In this document: one piece after another, positions 27,481 to 35,156 of the stretch
Layout of the letters: the number at the start of each line of letters is the position of its first letter
Position numbering within the stretch: position 1 is the first letter of the stretch
NCBI GenBank assembly: GCA_024685635.1
Contig: JAIKVP010000108.1
Coordinates: forward strand, 1-38,823
Reading direction: 5' to 3'
Source of the DNA: Lachnospiraceae bacterium
GTDB taxonomy: Bacteria > Bacillota > Clostridia > Lachnospirales > Lachnospiraceae
Length of the DNA stretch: 38,823 bases
Position numbers and translations under genes: made by a program
The notes under the pieces: generated by a model
The model's input: only the letters and a program-made list of their open reading frames with translations
Database searches by the model: none
Told to the model about the DNA's origin: nothing

Positions 27481-27541
27481 GGATATAGCTGGGGGTGATT
27501 TCCGAATAACCAAACTGAGGAAATCACCCCCAGCTATATCC
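27481..27541. repeat. Perfect 23-bp inverted repeat downstream of the M18 peptidase gene
   Basis: Arms at 27481-27503 and 27519-27541 are exact reverse complements (starting GGATATAGCTGGGGG), with a 15-base loop. It starts 19 bases after the peptidase stop. No T-run follows on either strand, so it is not a typical intrinsic terminator. The rest of the 225-base gap holds a GC-rich GGTGGC/GCCACC hairpin near 27405-27420, which is followed on the minus strand by GAGGGGGTTTTT and could be the real terminator. Confidence 0.8.
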
Positions 27542-27560
27542 GTACCCATCCACCAACTAC

Positions 27561-28838
27561 CTACTCTTTTAAAAAAGCCCTAACCACATCCGTAAGCGCC
27601 TCACAATCTCTATAAGCACAAGTTTCCTCCGCCGAATGCATCGCAAGCACCCCAACTCCTATGTCCACCCCAGGAATAGGCAAAAACTGCGACAAAATCG
27701 GCCCAAGCGTCGAGCCCCCTGCAATATCCGAGTGATTAATCTGCCTCTGAAACGGAATCTTATACTCATCGCAAAGCTGCATAACAATCGCATTGGTTCT
27801 TGCATCAGAATTGTACTTCTGACTTCCACTGGTCTTTAAGACAATTCCATCTCCAAGATAAGTCTTAGTCGTAATATCACTCTTATCGCGATAGTTAGGA
27901 TGATAAGCATGTGCCACATCAAGTGACATCATAAAACCTGTTTTATTTAAGCTATCTAAGGTCAAATCCGTAGTAATAAGGCAAGCATTCATAGCATTCA
28001 TCGCCCTAGTCAAAAACTCCAAGAACAAGCTAGAGCCCGCACCCTGCTTAGATCTTGAACCTATCTCCTCATTGTCAAACAAGGCCATCACAGTAGTATG
28101 AGAACTATCCTCATCTAACATTGCCTTTGTAGCAGAATAACAAGATGTAAGATTATCAAGCCTTGGGCTTAACAAAATCTCCTTATTAATCCCAACTCTA
28201 GAAGGCTCCGCAGGATTATAAAAGAACAAGTCATAATCAAGAATATCATCAATATCCACATCAAGCTTATCTGCAATATAAGAAAGAAGCAAATCCTCCT
28301 CTAAATCATCATCCTCAACATGATCAGTAAGCCCAATTACAGGAAGCAAATGCTGCTGAACCTTAAGCTCATTCTTAGAATTAACCTCTCTGTTAAGATG
28401 AATAGCTAAGCTTGGTATAACCGCAACTGGCTCTTTGCTGTCATAAAGCACGATATGTGGTTTAAAGACCTCTTCGCTTCTTAGCGCAATCTTACCAGCA
28501 AGCGATAAAGGTCTGTCAAACCATGTATTAAGAATCATTCCACCATAGGCTTCAACATTTGCAAGTAGGTTACCCTCCCTATCTATAGTTGGACTAGGCT
28601 TAAGCTTAAGCATAGGTTGGTCAGTGTGGCCTGTTGCGATCCTAACATCTTCATCACCCGGTCTAAATGCAAATATAACCGACTCATAAGGTGACACAAA
28701 ATATCCCTGCCCCTTATCTAATTCCCATTCTTCACCGAGCTTTAACTCTATAAACTGTTCGCTTTTTAGCCACTTCTTTGTAGTTGCGACAACATGATAA
28801 GGAGAAACTCCTCTGCATATATATTCCTCTAGTGTCAT
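27561..28838 (-). CDS. M18-family metallo-aminopeptidase
   Basis: This 425-residue cytoplasmic zinc enzyme removes N-terminal, usually acidic, residues from peptides. Family motifs are intact: GHTDQPMLKLKP with His71 and Asp73, FDNEEIGSRSKQGAGS near 255-270, SLDVAHAYHPNY near 305 and NHSDIAGGSTLGPI near 387, supplying the metal ligands and catalytic Glu. Length matches bacterial M18 enzymes. GAGG lies before the ATG. It has no obvious link to the regulator on one side or the TPM protein on the other. Confidence 0.93.
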   Translation of the reverse strand: MTLEEYICRGVSPYHVVATTKKWLKSEQFIELKLGEEWELDKGQGYFVSPYESVIFAFRPGDEDVRIATGHTDQPMLKLKPSPTIDREGNLLANVEAYGGMILNTWFDRPLSLAGKIALRSEEVFKPHIVLYDSKEPVAVIPSLAIHLNREVNSKNELKVQQHLLPVIGLTDHVEDDDLEEDLLLSYIADKLDVDIDDILDYDLFFYNPAEPSRVGINKEILLSPRLDNLTSCYSATKAMLDEDSSHTTVMALFDNEEIGSRSKQGAGSSLFLEFLTRAMNAMNACLITTDLTLDSLNKTGFMMSLDVAHAYHPNYRDKSDITTKTYLGDGIVLKTSGSQKYNSDARTNAIVMQLCDEYKIPFQRQINHSDIAGGSTLGPILSQFLPIPGVDIGVGVLAMHSAEETCAYRDCEALTDVVRAFLKE

Positions 28839-28876
28839 GCTTACTGCCTCTTTTCATAATTAATAATAAAATGTAT

Positions 28877-28905
28877 ACTGCCCCACTAAATTAAAGTGAG
28901 GCAGT
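28877..28905 (-). terminator. Probable weak terminator after the TPM gene
   Basis: An 11-bp stem ACTGCCTCACT/AGTGGGGCAGT with one mismatch is followed by TATACATTTTATT on the minus strand rather than a clean T-run. Confidence 0.5.
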
Positions 28906-28938
28906 AATTAAAATATCCTTATACAAAAAGCAAAGTGC

Positions 28939-29736
28939 TTAGAAGCTGTGGCCGCCGCCACCGCCTCCGCCGCCTCCTCCGCCTCCGCCACCACCGGAGG
29001 AAGAAGAACTAGGTGGATCATAAATCTCTCTATGTCCAGTCTGAACAATGTTAACATTACTAACACTGCAAGTATGCGATATAGCTGTAACTAACTCAGT
29101 ATCGCTAGCCTTTCTCGTTGTAGAAAGTGCTCTAGCTAAAAAGTAGTTAATAAGAAGCGCTAAAATAAGTGCTAACAAGGTATTATTAACATACTTCATC
29201 GGCTGAGAAATTTTCTGACCAGACAGCAATGAAATCATATATTCATATGCTTTAGACGCACAAGTAAAGTAGTCACCATCGGTTGCGTATGTATAAACAT
29301 TGTCTGTAATAATATCCGCATAGGAAGAAGTAATAACACTATACATACTACCATGACTATAGATATAAATATTTCTATTGCCCATATCAATCAAGAAGAG
29401 AGTTCCTGTTGTAGAGCCAAACAAGCCGTTATAGAACTGCTGAGCCGCGTCGCTAGTAGTTGCTCCTTTAACCTCAGTAGAGATAAAAGCGACATTACCA
29501 TATTCAGTAACAGGCTTCATAACTTCAGACAACTTATCCTCTTCATCTTCAGAAAGCAGATCCGCCTCGTCATAGACATAAGTTACAAACTCTGTAGCTT
29601 CATTCATATGAACCTGAAAGTTCTTATCCTTATAATCCTTAATCTTCTCATTTGATGTAGCATAAGCAGTAATATTTGAAAATGCTAACGCTATCAAAGC
29701 AACTGCTATAGCCATCATTTTCATAATTCTACGCAT
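28939..29736 (-). CDS. TPM-domain secreted/membrane protein with poly-Gly tail
   Basis: This 265-residue protein has a signal peptide (1 to about 27), a TPM domain (about 47-170; YVYDEADLLSEDEEDKL, GTLFLIDMGNRNIYIYS) facing outside, a transmembrane helix (about 188-205) and a short tail ending in a long Gly run plus HSF. TPM proteins such as YgcG are poorly understood envelope proteins; related domains act in photosystem repair or as phosphatases. Its start overlaps the end of the zinc-ribbon gene by 8 bases, so translation is probably coupled. The Gly run is coded by GGN triplets that could vary in length by slippage. Confidence 0.82.
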   Translation of the reverse strand: MRRIMKMMAIAVALIALAFSNITAYATSNEKIKDYKDKNFQVHMNEATEFVTYVYDEADLLSEDEEDKLSEVMKPVTEYGNVAFISTEVKGATTSDAAQQFYNGLFGSTTGTLFLIDMGNRNIYIYSHGSMYSVITSSYADIITDNVYTYATDGDYFTCASKAYEYMISLLSGQKISQPMKYVNNTLLALILALLINYFLARALSTTRKASDTELVTAISHTCSVSNVNIVQTGHREIYDPPSSSSSGGGGGGGGGGGGGGGHSF

Positions 29737-31102
29737 CTACCTCACCTCGATCCTTATTAAACTGAGGCAAAGGCCTTGTAGAAAGAATGTTATACTGCTT
29801 GATAAGCTCAATTAACATAAGCCCCGTTGCTACAATAACAAACAAGCTAGCAGCATAATAATAAATATCAGAAACAGGCGAAATAAACCAAATAGCCAAT
29901 GCGACAACAATTGCTATAATAGGCAATATAGCTCCTATAAAATATCCCTTATGACTAGTCTTACCAGGCTTGCCATATATGGATGTATAACCCTTATCTA
30001 ACTCTTTAGTTTCTTGTTTCTTAATAGAACCAAGATTGACGAAAAATGTTATAACTCCAATAATTGCCATGATAACTGTGGCAATAACTCCTGCAGAAGG
30101 GGTTAATACTAATCCTAAATTAAGTACAAAGAACATAGGCACAGCAAGCAAAATAGAAAACAATAGATACTTTAATACACTAATAGGCATATCTATTGAA
30201 AGCTTGCCAGTCAGACCATTTACAACACCGTATGCCACTCTGTCCTTGTTTCTATATGATAAGAACCACACAGGAAACATAGCACTCTCAGGATAGTTAC
30301 AAGAAGGATTAAGCTTTGGTCCATATCCACCACTTGGCGTATTCATACTGTCAATTCCTGTAAATTCACTCCTGACAGATGTCATAACACTATCAACTGT
30401 CAAATCTGCAGCGTCCTTCATATAAACAGCACCATCAACATCTGCAACATCTGCGTAGAATCCTGAGATATAGCCTGAGTCAAACTCTCTAAACTCGTTA
30501 TCTGGATAAGGAGCAATCTCCTGACATATCTCATCATCAAATGATGAAGACGAATCATAAGAAATGCCATCATAATTAGCATCAACATGGCAAGTCATCA
30601 TATAAGTATCCTCAATGATGTAATCTCCACGTCTGTGACTCTCTTCACCCTCAAAAGATGCATCTGCATCAATATCAATTCCATAAATCCAGTAAGGTGT
30701 ATAAATACCTCTAAATCTGTCAAGATAGGCTGGATTTCTAAGTTCCTTAGGTGCAAAAATATTCTTCTTAACCTTAGAAAGATATAACTCTTTACAATCC
30801 TCTTTGGTCTTCTTAAACGGAATAATGTACTTTGGTTTCTTGACCCCTGTCATTCTGCTCTCAAGCACATTAGATGAGCCACAGTAACTACAAAATGCCG
30901 CAGCTGCCTCGTCAATGGTCATTATCTCACCACCGCACTGTGGACAGCGAAAAACCTTAGCATCCATCTCTTCGGACTCTTCTGCTGCCTGAGCATCCTT
31001 AACACTGCCAACCGCATATGTGCTAAGACAGGAATCGCATATCAGCTTGCCGCTGGCTATATCAAACCTTAGGGCGCCGCCACAATTCTCACAAGTAAAC
31101 AT
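29729..31102 (-). CDS. Zinc-ribbon membrane protein coupled to the TPM protein
   Basis: This 457-residue protein has two N-terminal zinc ribbons: CENC...CDSC (about 4-30) and CPQC...CSYC (about 53-76), of the TFIIB-like type. A large central region of about 220 residues with many Tyr and Asp follows, then about four predicted helices (about 308-350 and 385-440). There is no signal peptide. Such proteins are often annotated as TFIIB-type zinc-ribbon or primosomal-like proteins in Firmicutes and tend to occur beside TPM proteins; their role is unknown. The start follows GAGAGGAGGAGTGTA. Confidence 0.78.
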   Translation of the reverse strand: MFTCENCGGALRFDIASGKLICDSCLSTYAVGSVKDAQAAEESEEMDAKVFRCPQCGGEIMTIDEAAAAFCSYCGSSNVLESRMTGVKKPKYIIPFKKTKEDCKELYLSKVKKNIFAPKELRNPAYLDRFRGIYTPYWIYGIDIDADASFEGEESHRRGDYIIEDTYMMTCHVDANYDGISYDSSSSFDDEICQEIAPYPDNEFREFDSGYISGFYADVADVDGAVYMKDAADLTVDSVMTSVRSEFTGIDSMNTPSGGYGPKLNPSCNYPESAMFPVWFLSYRNKDRVAYGVVNGLTGKLSIDMPISVLKYLLFSILLAVPMFFVLNLGLVLTPSAGVIATVIMAIIGVITFFVNLGSIKKQETKELDKGYTSIYGKPGKTSHKGYFIGAILPIIAIVVALAIWFISPVSDIYYYAASLFVIVATGLMLIELIKQYNILSTRPLPQFNKDRGEVDA

Positions 31103-31137
31103 TACACTCCTCCTCTCTTAATAAAATTATCCAATCA

Positions 31138-31166
31138 ATTATATCATTATTGCGGCAATTATTCCA
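31138..31166 (-). promoter_or_regulatory. Probable promoter of the zinc-ribbon/TPM operon
   Basis: A perfect TATAAT (31138-31143) lies about 36 bases before the start codon; the -35 at 17 bases (TGGAAT, 31161-31166) is poor. It diverges from the DUF4349 promoter within the same 210-base gap. Confidence 0.45.
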
Positions 31167-31189
31167 CCTATTTTTATATCCAGCAAATG

Positions 31190-31218
31190 TTGGAATTGAT
31201 TAGACATTGTGATATACT
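31190..31218 (+). promoter_or_regulatory. Promoter of the DUF4349 lipoprotein gene
   Basis: TTGGAA (31190-31195) and TATACT (31213-31218) are 17 bases apart, leaving a leader of about 90 bases that contains a short frame with its own ribosome binding site. Confidence 0.65.
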
Positions 31219-31254
31219 AATTAAAAATTTTTTGCAACAGATTAAGGAGTATGA

Positions 31255-31290
31255 ATGACTAATATTACGAAGAGCATAAGTTCTTTGTAA
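31255..31290 (+). CDS. Possible 11-residue leader peptide
   Basis: A frame MTNITKSISSL begins 5 bases after TAAGGAGTATGA, a ribosome binding site stronger than that of the following lipoprotein gene, and ends 22 bases before it. It could be a regulatory upstream frame. A three-codon frame from the ATG at 31251 overlaps it. No conservation evidence is available, so it may be chance. Confidence 0.3.
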   Translation: MTNITKSISSL

Positions 31291-31312
31291 TTAACGAAAG
31301 CGAGGGATTATT

Positions 31313-32368
31313 ATGAAAAAAATAATTGTATATTTATTAGTAATGGTGATGGCCCTATCATTTGCAGGATGTGGCAACTCTAATAAGGGCTATACTACAG
31401 CAGATAAAAATAACGAGCCAGCGTATGACATGGGTGAATATGACGAAGGTGGCTACTCTACTGGCATTGATGAATATAGCGCAGCCGAGGCCAAAAACGC
31501 TGATGTTATGACTGACGAAAGCTATGATGAGGCTAGTGATGAGTATAGCGAGGCAAGCGACTCTAATGTAGACCTTGACTCAACAGTTACTGCTAAGGCA
31601 GCTGCTAGCACAGCTACAATCAACAAGGATATGCTTGTTTATAGAGGCAATGTATCAATAGAGTCAACTAAATTTGACGAGTCCTACGAAAAGATTAAGA
31701 ATATGATCAAGGATTATGATGCATTTTTAGAGTCAGAGAATTTGACCTCAGATTACTATAAGAATTACACAGCAAACATCCGCGTAGCCTCTAATAAATA
31801 CGAAGATTTCATGGAGTCTACTGGCGATGTCGGAACCATAAAGAGCAAGAATTCAAATGCAGAAAATGTATCACAGGAATATTCAGACACCGCCAAGGCT
31901 TTAGAGATATACGAAGCTAAGGAAGCAAGATATATCGAGCAGATTAAGACTATTAAGGACGAGCAGGCTTTAATTAAGCTTGAGGAGACCTTGACTAACC
32001 TTCAGGTGACAATAGCACAGCTTAAGACTAGAAAATCTCAGATAGAGACAGATGTCGCTTATAGCTATGTCAACATTTCCCTAAGAGAGGTTGCGGTTAT
32101 TGAAGAAGGTGACGACAGCACATTTGCTGACAGGCTTAAGAATACCCTATCTGAGTCAGGAGAGAACTTCTTAGGCTTCCTTGAGAATCTACTCTTCTTC
32201 TTAATCAATGCTCTTCCTATATTAGTTGTACTCTTCTTGATTGTATTTGGAATTGTTAAGTTTATCATTTTCCTTGTAAAGAGAAAGAAGAATAAGAAAG
32301 AGAAGAAAAATAAGGCAAATGATAACGACCAAAATAATAATAGCGAACCAAATAAAGACCAAAAATAA
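31313..32368 (+). CDS. DUF4349 lipoprotein
   Basis: This 351-residue protein starts with a lipoprotein signal (MKKIIVYLLVMVMALSFAGC, lipobox Cys20), then an acidic Tyr/Asp/Glu/Ser-rich spacer (about 25-95). Residues about 98-262 are a DUF4349 domain (VYRGNVSIES..., TANIRVASNKYEDFM, a long coiled-coil segment, then YSYVNISLREV). One transmembrane helix (about 293-322) and a short Lys/Asn-rich cytoplasmic tail follow. DUF4349 proteins are envelope proteins of unknown function. With both a lipid anchor and a membrane helix, the domain would be held at the outer face. Confidence 0.88.
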   Translation: MKKIIVYLLVMVMALSFAGCGNSNKGYTTADKNNEPAYDMGEYDEGGYSTGIDEYSAAEAKNADVMTDESYDEASDEYSEASDSNVDLDSTVTAKAAASTATINKDMLVYRGNVSIESTKFDESYEKIKNMIKDYDAFLESENLTSDYYKNYTANIRVASNKYEDFMESTGDVGTIKSKNSNAENVSQEYSDTAKALEIYEAKEARYIEQIKTIKDEQALIKLEETLTNLQVTIAQLKTRKSQIETDVAYSYVNISLREVAVIEEGDDSTFADRLKNTLSESGENFLGFLENLLFFLINALPILVVLFLIVFGIVKFIIFLVKRKKNKKEKKNKANDNDQNNNSEPNKDQK

Positions 32369-32423
32369 TAGCAAGAGGTCTAAGCTTAACAAGGGCTAAG
32401 ACGCTTAAACAAAGGAGCTTATA

Positions 32424-32918
32424 ATGCTGGCAGTTTCAATTAAGGATATAAAGCAATTTATGAGGGAAATGTTTGTAGGAGAACTATTTGATAACTTTCT
32501 TCTAGTTAAGGCAAACATAAACCACGACATAAACTATGAAATAGACGGTCACCTGAATTCTGACTTCTTTGACAGTGAAGAAAAGGAAAATATGCTAAAG
32601 GATAGCTATAAACAGTGGAGCCAGCTTAAAAGCCTAATCACAACAATGATAAAAGGTAATAAGCTCCCTCTTAACTTTAACATTGTCTTAACTACCAGCA
32701 AAAAGAGTCTTGAGATCCTCTTTAACAGCTCATCTCACGACTTTACAATCGATCAGGTTGAAGGACTGTTTATCAACATCATTTACAAAAATGAAGAACT
32801 CCTAATTACCAGTGGCTCTTCTTACAGCGTTTTCTCAATGGACAAAAGCTTAGATAACGCATTTGAAAATGCTATAAAGCGCCTCTTAGCGAGCAAATCT
32901 ATTGACTTTGAAGAATAA
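32424..32918 (+). CDS. DUF5721-like conserved protein
   Basis: This 164-residue cytoplasmic protein resembles the DUF5721 family known mainly from Lachnospiraceae: MLAVSIKDIKQFMREMFVGELFDNFLL at the start (quoted here only to its first third in meaning: IKDIKQFM, GELFDNFLLVKA), then a Phe/Asp-rich middle and a beta strand-helix end (NAIKRLLAS). It has no catalytic motif I recognise. The start follows AAAGGAGCTTATA, and the GACGCTTAAA motif lies 16 bases before the start. Possibly co-transcribed with the DUF4349 gene 55 bases upstream. Confidence 0.75.
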   Translation: MLAVSIKDIKQFMREMFVGELFDNFLLVKANINHDINYEIDGHLNSDFFDSEEKENMLKDSYKQWSQLKSLITTMIKGNKLPLNFNIVLTTSKKSLEILFNSSSHDFTIDQVEGLFINIIYKNEELLITSGSSYSVFSMDKSLDNAFENAIKRLLASKSIDFEE

Positions 32919-32955
32919 TCTATCGCGCTTTTTAAATATAATAAAAGATTTTTTG

Positions 32956-32982
32956 TTAGCACTCACTTAAAATGAGTGCTAA
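32956..32982. promoter_or_regulatory. CIRCE element (HrcA operator) upstream of htpG
   Basis: A perfect consensus TTAGCACTC-N9-GAGTGCTAA. It lies 8 bases upstream of a TTGACA box and 13 bases downstream of a TATAAT (32937-32942), so it could control either start. On the plus transcript it is also a 9-10-bp hairpin followed by T7, which could terminate transcripts from the gene before. Confidence 0.95.
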
Positions 32983-32990
32983 TTTTTTTC

Positions 32991-33019
32991 TTGACATTCA
33001 TCATTTGCGAGATTATTAT
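32991..33019 (+). promoter_or_regulatory. Promoter of htpG
   Basis: TTGACA (32991-32996) and TATTAT (33014-33019) are 17 bases apart, immediately after the CIRCE element. The leader is about 30 bases. Confidence 0.75.
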
Positions 33020-33056
33020 TATATTATCTTAAAAATTAAGCAAGGAGATGTTTTTA

Positions 33057-34997
33057 ATGGCAGAAAACAAAGTAAACAAAGGTAGTCTCTCGATAAATAG
33101 CGAGAACATATTTCCTATTATCAAAAAATGGCTCTACTCAGATCACGACATTTTTCTAAGAGAGCTTGTAAGTAACGGCTGCGATGCCATCACTAAGTTG
33201 AAGAAGCTCGATATCATGGGCGAGTTTACACCAGCTGATGATGAAAACTACAAAATCGATGTAATAGCAAGTTCTAAGGACAAGACTCTTACTATTATTG
33301 ATAACGGTCTTGGTATGACCAAGGACGAGGTTAATGAATATATCAATCAGATAGCATTTTCTGGCGCTGCTGCATTTTTAGAGAAATATAAAGATAAGGC
33401 CAATGAGGAGCAGATTATCGGTCACTTCGGACTTGGTTTTTATTCTGCATTTATGGTTGCTGACAAGGTTACAATCGATACCAAGTCTTATAGAAAGGGC
33501 ACCAAGCCAGTTCATTGGGAGTGCGAAGGCGGCACCGAGTACGAAATGAGCGCTGGCGACAAGACTGATAGAGGAACCAAGATTACTCTTTACTTAAATG
33601 AAGACTGCTATGAGTTCTCTAACGAGTTCAGAGTTAAAGAGATCCTTGATAAGTACTGCTCATTTATGCCTGTACCTATCTTCTTTACCAATGCTGACGA
33701 GGCACTAGAGAAGAAGGACGAGGTTATTGATGTAGATACTAGTGAAGAAAAGACTGAGGCAGAAGGCGAAGAAGCAGAAACTAAGGAAAATGAAGGCCCT
33801 AAGCCAGTTAATGACCCAAGCCCACTTTGGACTAAGCATCCTAATGATTGCACTGAAGAGGAATATAAAGACTTTTATAGAAAGGTATTTAGAGACTTTA
33901 AGGAGCCTTTATTCTGGATTCACCTAAATATGGACTATCCATTCAACCTAAAAGGAATCCTATATTTTCCTAAGCTAAATACTGAGTATGACACTCTAGA
34001 GGGAACAATTAAGCTTTATAACAACCAGGTATTTATCGCTGACAATATCAAGGAAGTAATTCCTGAATTCTTAATGTTATTAAAGGGTGTAATTGATTGC
34101 CCTGATCTTCCACTTAATGTTTCTCGTTCAGCCTTGCAGAACGACGGTTTCGTCAAGAAAATCAGCGACTATATCACCAAGAAGGTTGCTGATAAGCTAG
34201 CTGGAATGTGTAAGACCGACAAGGAAGAATATGAGAAATTCTGGGATGATTTATCTCCTTTCATCAAGTTTGGCTGCTTAAAGGATGATAAGTTCAACGA
34301 GAAGATGACCGACTACATTTTATTCAAAAACATTGAGGGCAAATATGTCACTTTACCTGAGTATCTTGAAGCCGGCAAGGAGAAGTACGAGAACAAGGTA
34401 TTTTATATAACAGATAAGCTAGAGCAAGCCTCTTATATCAAGATGTTTGAGGATGAGGGAATGGACGCCGTATTGCTTGATCACAATATCGACAACCCAT
34501 TTATCACCCACCTAGAGCAGGCTAACTCAGATGTCAAATTCTTAAGAATTGACGCAGACCTTGAGAACTTTAAGGAAGAGGTATCAGAGGACGAGCTTAA
34601 GGATATCACCGAGAGCTTAACCGAGACCTTTAAGAAGGTATTAGATAATGACAAGTTAAATGTCAAAGTCGACAAGCTTAAGAACGCTGACATTTCTTCC
34701 ATGCTCACCGTGTCAGAGGACAGTAGAAGAATGGCAGAAATGATGAAGGCTTACGGCATGGGTATGGGCGACGGAATCGATCCAGCTATGTTTGGTGGCG
34801 AGGGTGAGACCTTAGTATTAAATGCCAACAACGATCTTGTTAAGTATGTGATTGACAACAAGGAAGGCGATACAACTGAGCTTGTAGTTAAGCAGTTATA
34901 TGACTTAGCTGTACTTGCTAACCACCCTCTTCCTGCAGAGCAGATGACGGAATTCGTTAAGAGAAGTAATGAGATTCTCAAAAAACTTACAGTATAA
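33057..34997 (+). CDS. htpG: Hsp90-family chaperone HtpG
   Basis: This 646-residue ATP-dependent chaperone has the GHKL ATPase signature motifs: ELVSNGCDAI near 31-40 (Ser in the place of the more usual Asn/Ser pair), IIDNGLGMT near 79-87 and GHFGLGFYSAFMV near 122-134. The middle domain starts near residue 255 (LWTKHPNDCTEEEY). Between them lies an acidic, Lys/Glu-rich linker (about 223-252; TSEEKTEAEGEEAETKENEG) that E. coli HtpG lacks. I start at MAENKVNKG, because AAGGAG lies 9 bases before that ATG and abuts an earlier in-frame ATG. A CIRCE element upstream suggests HrcA control. Confidence 0.95.
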   Translation: MAENKVNKGSLSINSENIFPIIKKWLYSDHDIFLRELVSNGCDAITKLKKLDIMGEFTPADDENYKIDVIASSKDKTLTIIDNGLGMTKDEVNEYINQIAFSGAAAFLEKYKDKANEEQIIGHFGLGFYSAFMVADKVTIDTKSYRKGTKPVHWECEGGTEYEMSAGDKTDRGTKITLYLNEDCYEFSNEFRVKEILDKYCSFMPVPIFFTNADEALEKKDEVIDVDTSEEKTEAEGEEAETKENEGPKPVNDPSPLWTKHPNDCTEEEYKDFYRKVFRDFKEPLFWIHLNMDYPFNLKGILYFPKLNTEYDTLEGTIKLYNNQVFIADNIKEVIPEFLMLLKGVIDCPDLPLNVSRSALQNDGFVKKISDYITKKVADKLAGMCKTDKEEYEKFWDDLSPFIKFGCLKDDKFNEKMTDYILFKNIEGKYVTLPEYLEAGKEKYENKVFYITDKLEQASYIKMFEDEGMDAVLLDHNIDNPFITHLEQANSDVKFLRIDADLENFKEEVSEDELKDITESLTETFKKVLDNDKLNVKVDKLKNADISSMLTVSEDSRRMAEMMKAYGMGMGDGIDPAMFGGEGETLVLNANNDLVKYVIDNKEGDTTELVVKQLYDLAVLANHPLPAEQMTEFVKRSNEILKKLTV

Positions 34998-35047
34998 TTA
35001 AGCATTGGTTAAAATAACGAAATATTCGTCTTATTTTGCCGATTTTC

Positions 35048-35076
35048 TTGTGAAAATGTTTAAATTATGTTAATAT
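35048..35076 (+). promoter_or_regulatory. Candidate promoter of the EAL gene
   Basis: TTGTGA (35048-35053) and TAATAT (35071-35076) are 17 bases apart; the -35 lies inside a 7-4-7 dyad (35041-35058). Transcription would begin inside the terminator hairpin that follows, so its use is uncertain. Confidence 0.5.
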
Positions 35077-35077
35077 T

Positions 35078-35118
35078 ATGGTGTATGACTTTGTGTACAT
35101 GGTCATGCACCATTTTTT
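35078..35118 (+). terminator. Terminator after htpG or attenuator before the EAL gene
   Basis: A 12-bp stem ATGGTGTATGAC/GTCATGCACCAT (one G-T pair) with a 12-base loop is followed by TTTTT. It lies 80 bases after htpG and 38 bases before the EAL gene. A weaker hairpin (35011-35037, AAAATAACGA arms) precedes it. Confidence 0.8.
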
Positions 35119-35156
35119 GAGCAAGGACGCTTAAAATTAGCAAAGGAGGCGGCAAT

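Noticed and set aside
28939..29020. The GGC/CCG-rich run as a mobile or CRISPR-like repeat.
   Set aside because: It simply encodes the poly-Gly tail of the TPM protein, with no spacer structure.
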